Shown in pieces: positions 7,597 through 16,549 of a DNA stretch of 64,000 nucleotides (position 1 is its first letter; every line of letters starts with the position of its first letter). Position numbers and translations under genes: made by a program. Source of the stretch: Massilia sp. YIM B02763 (GTDB taxonomy: Bacteria; Pseudomonadota; Gammaproteobacteria; Burkholderiales; Burkholderiaceae_D); NCBI RefSeq assembly GCF_030412015.1, contig NZ_JASNRD010000003.1, positions 345,619 to 409,618 on the forward strand, written 5' to 3'. The notes beneath the pieces are model-generated. The model was given only the letters and a program-made list of their open reading frames with translations, made no database searches and had not been told where the DNA came from.

Positions 7597-9417
7597 TTAC
7601 AGCACGTCGCTCGCGTGGTCGGCCAGGCGCGAGCGTTCGCCGCGCGCCAGCGTCACGTGGCCGCCGTGGCTCCAGCCCTTGAAGCGGTCGACCACATAGG
7701 TCAGGCCGCTCGACCCCTCGGTCAGGTAAGGCGTGTCGATCTGCGCGATATTGCCCAGGCACAGGATCTTGGTACCGGGACCGGCGCGGGTGACGAGGGT
7801 CTTCATCTGCTTGGGCGTCAGGTTCTGCGCTTCGTCGATGATCAGGAACTTGTTGACGAAGGTGCGGCCGCGCATGAAGTTCAGCGACTTGATCTTGATG
7901 CGCGAGCGGATCAGGTCCTGGGTCGCGGCGCGGCCCCAGTCGCCGGCGTCGCCGTCCGACTTCATCAGCACCTCGAGGTTGTCGTCGAAGGCGCCCATCC
8001 AGGGCGACATCTTTTCTTCCTCCGTACCGGGCAGGAAGCCGATGTCCTCGCCGACCGGCACCGTCACGCGGGTGACGATGATCTCGTTGTACTGCTTGGT
8101 CTCGAGCACCTGCGCCAGGCCGGCGGCCAGCGCCAGCAGGGTCTTGCCCGTACCGGCCTGGCCCAGCAGGCTGACGAAGTCGATCTCCGGATTCATCAAC
8201 AGGTTCAGCGCGAAGTTCTGCTCGCGGTTGCGCGCCGTGATGCCCCAGACATTGTTCTTGTTGCTGGAGTAGTCGCGCAGCGTCTGCAGCACGGCCGTCT
8301 TGCCGTTGATCTGGCGTACCTGGCCGTAGAACGGCGCTTCGCCGCCCTTGCCTTCCAGGTAGACGAACTGGTTCACCATCAGCGAGGGGATGAACGGGCC
8401 GGTGACGCGGTACCAGGTCGACGAATAGCCGCCCTTGATCTCCTGCCACGACTCCATGCCCTTGCCGTGGCGCGTCCAGAAATCGTCCGGCAGCTGCACG
8501 ATGCCCGAATACAGCAGGTCGGTATCCTCGAGCACATGGTCGTTGAAGTAATCCTCGGCCGCCAGGCCCATGGCACGGGCCTTGATGCGCATATTGATGT
8601 CCTTGGACACCAGCACGATGGCGCGGCCTTCCTGGTCCATCTCCAGCGCGCGCACGACGCCCAGGATCTGGTTGTCGGCCTTGCCCGAGGGCAGGCCTTC
8701 CGGCAGCGTGGCCGCGTTCAGGCGGGTCTGGAAGTACAGGCGGCCCTTGGCATCCTTGTTGCCCAGCTTGGCCAGCGGGATGCCCGTCTCGATCGCGTCG
8801 TCTTCCGTGTTGGCGATCAGGGCATCCAGCGTGCGCGACACCTGGCGGGCATTGCGCGCGACTTCCGACATGCCCTTCTTGTGGTTGTCGAGCTCTTCCA
8901 GCGTCATCATCGGCAGGTAGACGTCGTGTTCCTCGAAGCGGAACAGCGAGGTCGGATCATGCATCAGCACGTTGGTGTCGAGCACGAACATCTTGGTCGC
9001 GCCGGAACTGTCGGCCTTGCGGCTGGCCGGCGACTTGACGTTGACCTCGACGGGCTTGTGCTTGGCCGGGTGGGGCGTGTTGATGTCGGTCTCGCGCAGC
9101 TTGGCCTGGACGCCGTCCTTGGCAGCCTTGTCGGACTTGCCCGGCTTGGCCGGGGCTTCGGCGCGAACGGGCGCCGCGATGGGTGCCGCAACGGGCGTCG
9201 CCTCGCGTGCCGGCGCCTCGGCCAGCAGCGCCGCCTTCGACTTGCGCGCGCGGCTCGCCTTGGCGGCGGGCACGGCGGTACCGCTGATCAGGTCCTCGAC
9301 CGGATCGTTTTCCGCCTTCGCGGCGGCGCGCACGGGCGACTTGCCGGCGACGGGCTGGGGATAATCCTTGGTCAGCAGGATGGTTGCCGGCTTGGTTGGT
9401 ATTTTGGGCAGTGGCAT
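7597..9417 (-). CDS. PIN-PhoH ATPase (PhoH2/YlaK type)
   Basis: A 606-residue two-domain protein. After an Ala/Lys-rich low-complexity N-terminus (1-140) comes a PIN ribonuclease domain (about 143-290) starting MFVLDTNVLMHD with the metal-binding Asp147. The PhoH NTPase domain has Walker A GQAGTGKT at 419-426 and a Walker B IIDEAQN. PIN-PhoH proteins are reported to be RNA helicases/ribonucleases. The long disordered N-terminus is common in this bacterial family. A strong terminator follows the gene. Confidence 0.9.
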   Translation of the reverse strand: MPLPKIPTKPATILLTKDYPQPVAGKSPVRAAAKAENDPVEDLISGTAVPAAKASRARKSKAALLAEAPAREATPVAAPIAAPVRAEAPAKPGKSDKAAKDGVQAKLRETDINTPHPAKHKPVEVNVKSPASRKADSSGATKMFVLDTNVLMHDPTSLFRFEEHDVYLPMMTLEELDNHKKGMSEVARNARQVSRTLDALIANTEDDAIETGIPLAKLGNKDAKGRLYFQTRLNAATLPEGLPSGKADNQILGVVRALEMDQEGRAIVLVSKDINMRIKARAMGLAAEDYFNDHVLEDTDLLYSGIVQLPDDFWTRHGKGMESWQEIKGGYSSTWYRVTGPFIPSLMVNQFVYLEGKGGEAPFYGQVRQINGKTAVLQTLRDYSSNKNNVWGITARNREQNFALNLLMNPEIDFVSLLGQAGTGKTLLALAAGLAQVLETKQYNEIIVTRVTVPVGEDIGFLPGTEEEKMSPWMGAFDDNLEVLMKSDGDAGDWGRAATQDLIRSRIKIKSLNFMRGRTFVNKFLIIDEAQNLTPKQMKTLVTRAGPGTKILCLGNIAQIDTPYLTEGSSGLTYVVDRFKGWSHGGHVTLARGERSRLADHASDVL

Positions 9418-9634
9418 CAGGTTCTCAATCTAGAAAAGGTCGGAAAAAGCTCCGCGCGGCACACACGCGCCGCCGGGCGAACAGATGCAACTATGGGAAG
9501 AGCTGCGAGGCGCCGGCCGGCCATGGAAGGGAATGGGCCGGCAGCCAGATTGGAATTGACGGAAGGAGGTGCAACTATGACTCAAAATAGGCGAATGCTC
9601 GGCAACGATTGTTAGGCTGAGCCCTCCAGTACAC
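9418..9634. other. Leader region between bcp and phoH without a gene
   Basis: No convincing coding sequence is present. The stretch probably contains the minus-strand phoH promoter and leader. Short ORFs here have no ribosome binding site or family resemblance. The repeat that follows fills the rest of the gap. Confidence 0.5.
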
Positions 9635-9737
9635 AGGTGGCCGAAGAAGCGTAGCGAGCGGCAGCAGGGGTGGTTGAGAAGCGCAGCTGTACGCAAGTAC
9701 AGCGAGCATCGCAAACCGCCCCTGCAACGCGTAGTAG
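9635..9737. repeat. Intergenic palindromic repeat, family 2 copy 2
   Basis: Inverted relative to the copy at 3447-3560. Shared blocks include GCGTTGCAG, TGCGATGCTCGCTGTACT, CGTACAGCTG and GCTTCTC. It begins immediately after the bcp stop codon on the minus strand, the same placement as copy 1 after rplI. Confidence 0.7.
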
Positions 9738-9738
9738 C

Positions 9739-10269
9739 TTATTCGGTCGCCTGGGGCTGGCTCTGCAAAAATTCCAGCACTTCTTTTACGTGATCATTGA
9801 CTTTCACGCCACGCCATTCTTTCACCACTTTGCCGTCAGCGTCAATGACAAACGTACTGCGCTCTACCCCGCGCACTTTCTTGCCATACATGTTTTTCAT
9901 CTTCATGACGGCGAACTGGTTGCACACCAGTTCTTCGGGGTCGGAGATCAGTTCGAACGGCAGGCCCAGTTTGGCCTTGAAGTTCTCGTGCGAACGGAGC
10001 GAGTCGCGGCTGATGCCGAACACGGCCGCGCCCAGCTTGGCGAAGTCGTCGTGGTGGTCGCGGAAGGCCATCGCCTCCGTGGTGCAGCCGGGCGTGCTGT
10101 CCTTCGGGTAGAAGTACAGCACCGTGTACTTGGCGGGACGGCCGTCCAGCTCGAAGGTCTGGCCGCCGGTCATGGCGGCGCTGAAATTGTCCAGCTTGGC
10201 ATTGAGCGCTGGCGGGACGGGTGCTGCGGCAGTGTCTGCCGCCGGTGCTGCGTTTGGGCTGTCGGCCAC
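9739..10269 (-). CDS. bcp: Thioredoxin-dependent peroxiredoxin, Bcp/PrxQ type
   Basis: A 176-residue peroxiredoxin that reduces H2O2 and organic peroxides in the cytoplasm. The peroxidatic Cys62 sits in PKDSTPGCTTEA. The second Cys five residues later, present in E. coli Bcp, is replaced by Met, so this looks like a one-Cys form or one with a distant resolving Cys. An Ala/Pro-rich 25-residue N-terminal extension makes it longer than the usual 155 residues. It lies downstream of the arn operon on the same strand. Confidence 0.92.
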   Translation of the reverse strand: MADSPNAAPAADTAAAPVPPALNAKLDNFSAAMTGGQTFELDGRPAKYTVLYFYPKDSTPGCTTEAMAFRDHHDDFAKLGAAVFGISRDSLRSHENFKAKLGLPFELISDPEELVCNQFAVMKMKNMYGKKVRGVERSTFVIDADGKVVKEWRGVKVNDHVKEVLEFLQSQPQATE

Positions 10270-10298
10270 GGGTTTCTCCTGAAGGAACCGGTTTTATT

Positions 10299-11237
10299 TT
10301 AGCGATGCGTGTCGAGCACGATCAGTTCGCCTGACCGGCCCGGCACCTGGCCCCACTGCAACGGGTACGCCGGCAGCGGGACATCCTTGATCTTCTCATG
10401 ATAGTCGGCCATCGCGGCAAGCCGGTAGCCCTGGGCTTTCCAACCTGACAATAGCCGGTCGAATATGGGGGCAAGTTTCTGTCCTTCAAGCTCAGCGTGC
10501 AAGGTATACACGTGGTCGCGCCTGTCGGCCGTCAAGGCCAGCAGGTGGTCGGCGATATTGTCCTCGTCCAGCACCTTGCCGCCGATCTCGCGGCCCAGCA
10601 GCTCGTCCAGCGTCGGCAGCGTGGTCGGCATCTGGATGCAGGACAGGCCCGGCAGGCGGTAGGGGCCGGCCTGCGGATCGCGCAGGGAACCGTCGTCGTT
10701 CAGCAGGGCGCGGCCGTCCGAGGCGTAGCGGTAGCCGGCGGCGTCGTGGCGCGCGAACGCGGCGCCGTTCATCTGCCAGCCGGCCGCGCCGTGCGTGTGC
10801 GGCGCTTGCCCGAACACCTCGCGGTAGCGCCGCTCGCTGTGCTCCAGCATGCGCAGCGTCCACGCGTCGCCGCGGGTGCGCACGGCATCCTGCCACAGCA
10901 CGTGGTCCCAGGTGTGGATGCCGCATTCGAAGCCGGCATCGCGCACGGCGCGCATCTCGGCGGCGGCCTTGGCGCCGATGTCCGGGCCCGGCAGCAGCAC
11001 GCCGTACATCAGCGTCTTCAATCCGTAGTGCTCGACGACCGAGGTGCGCGAGACCTTGCTGAAGAAGCCCGGCCGCAGCGCGCGCTTCATCGCCCGGCCC
11101 GTGTGGTCCGGACCCAGCGAGAACAGGAACGTCGCGCCGGCCCCGTGGCGCGCGAGCATGCGCGCCAGGTTCGGCACGCCTTCGCGGGTGCCGCGGTAGG
11201 TGTCGACGTCGATCTTGAGGACGAGCAGCGGTTCCAC
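10299..11237 (-). CDS. arnD: ArnD: 4-deoxy-4-formamido-L-arabinose-phosphoundecaprenol deformylase
   Basis: A 312-residue polysaccharide-deacetylase (NodB-type) protein. Metal-binding motif 1 is seen as LKIDVDTYRGT and motif 2 as CGIHTWDHVLWQD (His-x3-His-like), followed by HTHGAAGWQ and the C-terminal LHAELEG. It removes the formyl group from Und-P-L-Ara4FN before transfer to lipid A. It overlaps no gene but starts 3 bases after the formyltransferase stop codon, consistent with operon expression. Confidence 0.9.
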   Translation of the reverse strand: MEPLLVLKIDVDTYRGTREGVPNLARMLARHGAGATFLFSLGPDHTGRAMKRALRPGFFSKVSRTSVVEHYGLKTLMYGVLLPGPDIGAKAAAEMRAVRDAGFECGIHTWDHVLWQDAVRTRGDAWTLRMLEHSERRYREVFGQAPHTHGAAGWQMNGAAFARHDAAGYRYASDGRALLNDDGSLRDPQAGPYRLPGLSCIQMPTTLPTLDELLGREIGGKVLDEDNIADHLLALTADRRDHVYTLHAELEGQKLAPIFDRLLSGWKAQGYRLAAMADYHEKIKDVPLPAYPLQWGQVPGRSGELIVLDTHR

Positions 11238-11240
11238 GGT

Positions 11241-12158
11241 TCAGCCTTTCGCGCCGGCGAGTTGCTGGCGCAGCTCGCCCGGGCCGATACGCAGGCCGTC
11301 GGCCAGCAGGCCGTGGATGGCGATGGTCCGCCCGTCGCCGCAGACGCCGACGATGGCGTCGCCCACGACGGCCAGGCCCGGGCTCGCCCCGTCCGGGGCG
11401 GGACCGCCGAGGCGCGCCCGCTCGATCGTGTAGCGGCGCGGGCCCACATCCGTGAAGGCGCCCGGGTAGGGCGGGGCGACGGCGCGGTGCAGGTTGTAGA
11501 CGTCCTGCGCGGCTTTGGTCCAGTCGATGCGGCCGTCTTCCGGCTTGCGGCCGCCGAAGTAGCCACCCTGCGCCAGGTCGTTGGGCAGGCGTGGGGCGCT
11601 GCCGTCCAGCAGCGCCGGCAGCACGCGGTACAGCGCCAGCTCGGCGGCGACCGTCACCTTGCCGAACACCTCGAACGCGGTGTCGTCGGGCAGGATCGGC
11701 ACCGCCTGCTGCGCGACGATGCGGCCGGCGTCCGGCTTGGCCGTCATCGCGTGCAGCGAGGCGCCCGTCTCGCGCTCGCCGTGCAGCACGGCCCAGTTCA
11801 CGGGCGCGCGGCCGCGGTAGGCGGGCAGCAGCGAGCCGTGCATGTTATACGCCGGCGCCACGTCGAGGACCGCCTGCGGCAGCATGTGGCGGTAGTAGAA
11901 GCTGAACATCAGGTCCGGCCGCGCGGCCTGCACGGCCTGCAGCAGCGCCGGCGACTTCGGGTCGTCCGGCGTGATGAAGGGAATGCCTTCCGTCTCGCAC
12001 AGCGACTGGACGGATTCGAACCAGATGTTTTCCGTGGCGCTGTCCTCGTGCGTGACGACGAGGGCGACGTCGACGTTTGCGGCCAGCAGCACCTTCAGGC
12101 AGCGCACGCCGACGTTGTGGTAGGCGAAGACGACGGCGCGTTTGCGGGGTTGGTTCAT
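11241..12158 (-). CDS. arnA: UDP-L-Ara4N formyltransferase (N-terminal half of ArnA only)
   Basis: A 305-residue protein matching the formyltransferase domain of ArnA. The 10-formyl-THF catalytic triad is seen as Asn105 and His107 in NMHGSLLPAYRG and Asp143 in KPDAGRIVAQ. The C-terminal OB-like subdomain follows (GGYFGGRKPEDGRIDW). E. coli ArnA is a 660-residue fusion with a UDP-glucuronate decarboxylase; that half is missing here. The ATG at 12158 gives the FAYHNVGVRCLKVLL start of the family. It lies after the repeat that separates it from arnC. Confidence 0.9.
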   Translation of the reverse strand: MNQPRKRAVVFAYHNVGVRCLKVLLAANVDVALVVTHEDSATENIWFESVQSLCETEGIPFITPDDPKSPALLQAVQAARPDLMFSFYYRHMLPQAVLDVAPAYNMHGSLLPAYRGRAPVNWAVLHGERETGASLHAMTAKPDAGRIVAQQAVPILPDDTAFEVFGKVTVAAELALYRVLPALLDGSAPRLPNDLAQGGYFGGRKPEDGRIDWTKAAQDVYNLHRAVAPPYPGAFTDVGPRRYTIERARLGGPAPDGASPGLAVVGDAIVGVCGDGRTIAIHGLLADGLRIGPGELRQQLAGAKG

Positions 12159-12187
12159 GATTTCCAATACAGTAATTGAGAGACCAC

Positions 12188-12271
12188 CGTCACCCCCGCG
12201 AAGGCGGGGGCCCAATTTCTGCGTGCCGATCGATCAGGCGAAATTGGGTCCCTGCCTGCGCAGGGACGACG
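12188..12271. repeat. Intergenic palindromic repeat, family 1 copy 2
   Basis: Related to 831-915: CGTCACCCCCGCGAAGGCGG and an inverted partner ending GGGACGACG around AATTTC...GAAATT. It is inside the arn operon between arnC and the formyltransferase gene, where it could affect mRNA stability or polarity. Confidence 0.7.
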
Positions 12272-12281
12272 TGCGTATGAT

Positions 12282-13280
12282 TCAGCGCGCCACTTCGCGC
12301 TTCTCTACAGCGTCGTCGTCGACTTTATCGTCCGGCACGCCCTGCAGGATCGTCGCCACCACGTAGCGCGGCCGTGCCCGCACCTGCTGGTAGATGCGGC
12401 CCACGTATTCGCCCACGAGGCCGATGCCGAACACGATGACGCCCATGAAGAAGAAGGCGATCGCGAACAGCGTGAACACACCGTCCGCCTCGGAGCCCAG
12501 GAACAGGCGGCGCAGCAGCAGCACGATCACGAGGAGGGCCGACAGCAGCGACATCGCCATGCCCAGCAGCGAGAAGAACTGCAGCGGCACCAGCGAGAAT
12601 CCCGTCATCAGGTCGAAGTTCAGGCGGATCAGGCTGTACAGCGAATACTTCGATTCGCCGGCTGCCCGTTCCTCGTGCTCGACGACGATCTCGGTCGGCT
12701 TGCGCGCGAACTTGTACGCGAGCGCCGGCACGAAGGTGTTCACCTCGCCGCACTGGTTGACCAGGTCGATCACGTTGCGCCCGTAGGCGCGCAGCATATT
12801 GCCCTGGTCCGTGATGTGGATGTTGGTGATGCGTTCGCGCACCCCGTTCATGGCTTTCGATGCGACCGTGCGCCATGCCGAATCCTGGCGCTTGCGGCGG
12901 ATCGAGCCCACGTAGTCGTAGCCTTCGCGCATCTTGGCGACCAGCTTGCGGATTTCCTCGGGCGGATTCTGCAGGTCGGCGTCGAGCGTGACCACGATGC
13001 TGCCGCGGGTCTGCTCGAAGCCGGCCAGGATCGCCATGTGCTGGCCGTAGTTGCCGTTGAAGAGGACGACGCGCGTCACGTCCGGGCGCTGGCGGTACTG
13101 CTCGGCCAGGATCGAGACGGAATTGTCGCGGCTGCCGTCGTTGACGAACACGATCTCGTAGGCCATGCCCAGCGCGTCCAGCGCCGGATACAGGCGCGCG
13201 AACAGGTTCGCCAGGCCCGCCTCTTCGTTGTAGACGGGGATGACGACGGACAGTTCCGGTTTGAGGGTCACGACGCTCAT
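12282..13280 (-). CDS. arnC: ArnC: undecaprenyl-phosphate 4-deoxy-4-formamido-L-arabinose transferase
   Basis: A 332-residue GT2 glycosyltransferase. The catalytic domain (residues 8-215) has LSVVIPVYNEEAGL, the NDGS motif (FVNDGSRDNS) and DADLQNPPEE. Two transmembrane helices follow (about 233-258 and 268-290), ending in GEYVGRIYQQVRARPRY. It attaches L-Ara4FN to undecaprenyl phosphate at the inner membrane. Its ATG overlaps the arnB stop by four bases (ATGA), so translation is probably coupled. Confidence 0.95.
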   Translation of the reverse strand: MSVVTLKPELSVVIPVYNEEAGLANLFARLYPALDALGMAYEIVFVNDGSRDNSVSILAEQYRQRPDVTRVVLFNGNYGQHMAILAGFEQTRGSIVVTLDADLQNPPEEIRKLVAKMREGYDYVGSIRRKRQDSAWRTVASKAMNGVRERITNIHITDQGNMLRAYGRNVIDLVNQCGEVNTFVPALAYKFARKPTEIVVEHEERAAGESKYSLYSLIRLNFDLMTGFSLVPLQFFSLLGMAMSLLSALLVIVLLLRRLFLGSEADGVFTLFAIAFFFMGVIVFGIGLVGEYVGRIYQQVRARPRYVVATILQGVPDDKVDDDAVEKREVAR

Positions 13281-14431
13281 TGCTGTCGCACCTTCGGCTG
13301 CAGCACCTGCTTGACGGCCGCGACGACGCGCTCGACGTCGGCGACGGTCATCGCGGCGAACATCGGCAGCGTGACGGTCAGCCGGCCGATGCGCTCGGCG
13401 ACGGGGAACATGCCTTCCTTGAAGCCGCGCTCGCGGTACAGCGTGAACAGGTGGATGGGCGCGTAGTGGTAGCCGGTGCCGATGTTGAACTCCTGCTGCA
13501 GGCGCGTCATGAAGGCGGCGCGCGTGCCGGGGCCGTTGTCCGGCAGGATGATCTGGAACAGGTGCCAGTTCGAGCTGCCGAAGGCCTGCACGGGCAGCTG
13601 GGCGCCGTAGCGCTCCTCGAAGTCCGCGCCGAAGCAGTCGAAGTAATGGCGCGCCAGGGCGGCGCGGTGGGCCGTCACCGTGTCCAGGTGCTTCATCTGG
13701 CCCAGGCCGATGGCGGCCATGATGTCGCTCATATTGTATTTGCCGCCCAGGACGTCGACGTCGATGCCGTCCACGCCGCTGCGCGTCACGCCCTGCAGCC
13801 GGTACTTCTCGGCCAGGCGCACTTCCTCGAGGTCGTTCAGCACCAGGCAGCCGCCTTCGCCCGTCGTGATGTTCTTGTTGGCCTGGAAGCTGAACGAGGC
13901 GAAGTCGCCGAAGGAACCGATGCGCTGGCCGTTCCACGTCGAGCCCAGGGCCTGGGCCGCATCCTCGACCACGCGCAGCTTGTGCTTGCGCGCGATGGCG
14001 TACAGGCGGTCCATGTCCACGGGCAGGCCGGACAGGTAGACGGGAATCAGCGCGCGCGTGCGCGGGGTGATCGCCGCTTCCAGCCGGTCCAGGTCGATGT
14101 TGCGGGTGACGGGGTCGATGTCGGCGAACACGGGGGTGGCGCCCGTCTCGAGGATGACGTTGGCCGTGGCGGGCCACGAGACGGGCGTGGTGATCACCTC
14201 GTCGCCCGGTCCCACGCCGGCGATGCGCAGCGCGATTTCCATCGTGCAGGTGCCGGAATTGAAGGTGCGCACGGGGCGGCCGCCGAAGTACTCGGACAGC
14301 AGCGCCTCGAAGGCGGCGTTCTTGGGGCCGGTGGTGATCCATCCGGAACGCAGCACGTCGCCGACGGCGGCAATGGTATCTTCGTCGATCGTGGGCCGCG
14401 AGAAGGGCAGGAAGGGCAGCTCGGTGCTCAT
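13277..14431 (-). CDS. arnB: ArnB: UDP-4-amino-4-deoxy-L-arabinose aminotransferase
   Basis: A 384-residue DegT/DnrJ/EryC1/StrS aminotransferase. The PLP-binding Lys186 lies in SFSFQANKNITTGEGG, preceded by VVEDAAQALG. It converts UDP-4-keto-arabinose to UDP-L-Ara4N using glutamate. The length fits the family (E. coli 379). It overlaps arnC by four bases and lies 65 bases downstream of the small transporter gene. Confidence 0.95.
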   Translation of the reverse strand: MSTELPFLPFSRPTIDEDTIAAVGDVLRSGWITTGPKNAAFEALLSEYFGGRPVRTFNSGTCTMEIALRIAGVGPGDEVITTPVSWPATANVILETGATPVFADIDPVTRNIDLDRLEAAITPRTRALIPVYLSGLPVDMDRLYAIARKHKLRVVEDAAQALGSTWNGQRIGSFGDFASFSFQANKNITTGEGGCLVLNDLEEVRLAEKYRLQGVTRSGVDGIDVDVLGGKYNMSDIMAAIGLGQMKHLDTVTAHRAALARHYFDCFGADFEERYGAQLPVQAFGSSNWHLFQIILPDNGPGTRAAFMTRLQQEFNIGTGYHYAPIHLFTLYRERGFKEGMFPVAERIGRLTVTLPMFAAMTVADVERVVAAVKQVLQPKVRQQ

Positions 14432-14496
14432 GGGAACTCGTGGAACGTGTTGAAAACTCGATAAGGGACGGTGCGGAAATGGTAGCAGCGTGCCGT

Positions 14497-14871
14497 TCAG
14501 GTACGCGCGAGCAGGATCACGCCCAGCATGATCAGGCCGATCGCCAGCAGGCGCTGGGGCGGAATCACCTCGCCCAGGAACATCCAGGCGCCCAGCGCGG
14601 ACACCACGTAGCCGAGCGAGAGCATCGGATAGGCGATGGTGACGTCGGTGCGCGACAGGCCGACGATCCAGACGACCAGGGACACGCCGTAGCAGGCCAG
14701 GCCGGCCAGGATCGGCAGCTGGCTCACGACCTTCAGGAAGGTCGGCAGCGCGTTCTGCGCGGTCAGGTGGATCGCGCCGCCCATGGCGTTGGTGCCCGCC
14801 TTGAGGAACAATTGGGCGCAGGCATTGAGCAGCACGCCGGACAGGATGAAGGCAAAGGTGGTCAGGTTCAT
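14497..14871 (-). CDS. Small EamA/EmrE-type transporter, ArnE/ArnF-like flippase subunit
   Basis: A 124-residue protein with four transmembrane helices and the motifs AQLFLKAGTNAMG and AYPMLSLGYVVSALGAWMFL. Its place between arnT and arnB suggests it flips Und-P-L-Ara4N across the inner membrane. In enterobacteria ArnE and ArnF form a heterodimer; only one subunit gene is here, so it may act as a homodimer or a partner is elsewhere. Confidence 0.8.
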   Translation of the reverse strand: MNLTTFAFILSGVLLNACAQLFLKAGTNAMGGAIHLTAQNALPTFLKVVSQLPILAGLACYGVSLVVWIVGLSRTDVTIAYPMLSLGYVVSALGAWMFLGEVIPPQRLLAIGLIMLGVILLART

Positions 14872-14881
14872 GGAGAAAGGC

Positions 14882-16549
14882 TCAGTAGTTCACGATCACG
14901 CTGCGCCGGGCGTCGCCGGCAACCACGCGCAGCGGCACGCCCTGGCGCCGCAGGTCCGCCACGAATTCCGGGCGGATGATGGCGACGTTGCGCCGGCCCG
15001 CGGCGGCGTCGTCGCGCCAGCGCGCGACGAAGGCCGCCATGGAAGGAATCCAGCGCTGCGGCTCCTGCTGCAGGCCGAAGGCGAATTCGTCCTCGAACGC
15101 GACCAGGGTCACGGTGCGGTTCAGGTAGAAGGTGAGCGATTGCTCGTACAGGCCCACCGAGTACACGGGCACGGACGGATCCGTGGCGCCGGCGGCCTGC
15201 AGGGCCGGCAGCAGGTCGAGGCCGGCGCGCGCGCGGCCGACCGGCTCGAAGCCGGCCATGATCGATTGCGTGGCGGCGAATGCCGCCAGCGCGAGCACCA
15301 GCACGGACAGGTCGCTCAGCATCTGGCGCGCATACAGCAGCGCCAGCAGGCCGCCGACCAGCAGCACGATGCCGGCCGCCAGCACCCATGGCTGGAACGC
15401 CTCGTACAGCGCGGCCTCGCCCGGCCGGCGCGCCAGGTGTTCCATGAACGGCACCACGGCCACGAAGGCGGCGCCCAGCAGGGCGGTCGAGCCGGCGGCC
15501 AGCATGCGGCCGCGGCGCGGGCCTTCGTCCAGGCGGTGCGCGACCAGCAGCGCCACGGCCGGGAACACGGGCAGGATGTAGGCGGGCAGCTTCGAATTCG
15601 AGACGCTGAAGAACAGGAAAATGAACACGGCCCAGACCAGCAGCAGCAGGCGGGGGCGGAAGGCCTGCGCCGGGCCGTCGTTCCTCGCGCCGCCGGCGAG
15701 GCTTTGGGCCAGCACGCCCAGCCAGGGCATGCTGCCCGCGGCCAGCAGCGGCAGGAAGTACCACCACGGCTCCTCGCGGTTGTGGCCCTTCAGCAGGAAC
15801 CTGGCGAAGTGTTCGTGGACGAAGAAGAAGTAGGGCTGCTCGGGATTCTTCAGGCCGACCAGCACGAACCACGGCGCCGTGATCAGGAAGAACAGCAGCA
15901 GGCCCTTGCCCAGGTGCAGGCGCGTCCAGATGCGCAGGTCGCGCGCGATGAGGGAATACAGCACCAGCACGGCGCCCGGCAGCACGATGCCGACCAGGCC
16001 CTTGGACAGCACGGCCAGCGCCATGCCGGCCCAGCAGGCCAGCATCCAGTTGCGCCGTTCGCGCGCGCCGGCGCCGTCGCGCTGGGCGATGAGCAGTGCG
16101 CACAGCGACAGCGCCATCGCGGCGGACAGGCTCATGTCGAGCGAATTGGCCTGGCTGCCGACGACCCAGAATACGGAGGAACCCAGCACCAGGGCCGCGT
16201 AGAAGCCGGTGCGCTCGCCGAACACGCGGGTGCCGGCGATGCCGGTCAGCACCACGCCGGCCAGGCCGCACAGGCCCGTCCACAGGCGGGCCTGCCATTC
16301 GCCCAGCCCGAACAGGGAAAAGGTGAGGGCGTTCATCCAGGTCTGGAGCGGCGGCTTCTCGAAGTACTTGATGCCGTTCAGGCGCGTGGTGATCCAGTCG
16401 CCGCTGGCGAACATCTCGCGCGCCATCTCGGCATACCGTCCTTCGTCGGCGGGCACCAGCGTGCGCACGCCCAGCACGGCAAGAAGCGCGGCGGCGAGGA
16501 CGAGCAGCAGCGTCCAGCGCAGCGCCGCGTTCCGGTGCAGTTCGTTCAT
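14882..16549 (-). CDS. arnT: ArnT-type lipid A aminoarabinose transferase
   Basis: A 555-residue GT-C glycosyltransferase of the ArnT/PMT family with about twelve transmembrane helices. The first periplasmic loop carries the catalytic acidic motif (VPADEGRYAEMAREM), followed by the family segment TTRLNGIKYFEKPPLQTWMN and further on RFLLKGHNREEPWWYFLP. It moves L-Ara4N from undecaprenyl phosphate to lipid A phosphates, which gives polymyxin resistance. The start at 16549 overlaps the previous stop by four bases (ATGA). Confidence 0.93.
   Translation of the reverse strand: MNELHRNAALRWTLLLVLAAALLAVLGVRTLVPADEGRYAEMAREMFASGDWITTRLNGIKYFEKPPLQTWMNALTFSLFGLGEWQARLWTGLCGLAGVVLTGIAGTRVFGERTGFYAALVLGSSVFWVVGSQANSLDMSLSAAMALSLCALLIAQRDGAGARERRNWMLACWAGMALAVLSKGLVGIVLPGAVLVLYSLIARDLRIWTRLHLGKGLLLFFLITAPWFVLVGLKNPEQPYFFFVHEHFARFLLKGHNREEPWWYFLPLLAAGSMPWLGVLAQSLAGGARNDGPAQAFRPRLLLLVWAVFIFLFFSVSNSKLPAYILPVFPAVALLVAHRLDEGPRRGRMLAAGSTALLGAAFVAVVPFMEHLARRPGEAALYEAFQPWVLAAGIVLLVGGLLALLYARQMLSDLSVLVLALAAFAATQSIMAGFEPVGRARAGLDLLPALQAAGATDPSVPVYSVGLYEQSLTFYLNRTVTLVAFEDEFAFGLQQEPQRWIPSMAAFVARWRDDAAAGRRNVAIIRPEFVADLRRQGVPLRVVAGDARRSVIVNY

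Noticed and set aside
12282..14342. A single 686-codon open frame covering arnC and most of arnB
   Set aside because: Only the part after the MSVVTL start is protein-like; the rest is the out-of-frame shadow of arnB, which has the correct aminotransferase sequence in another frame.
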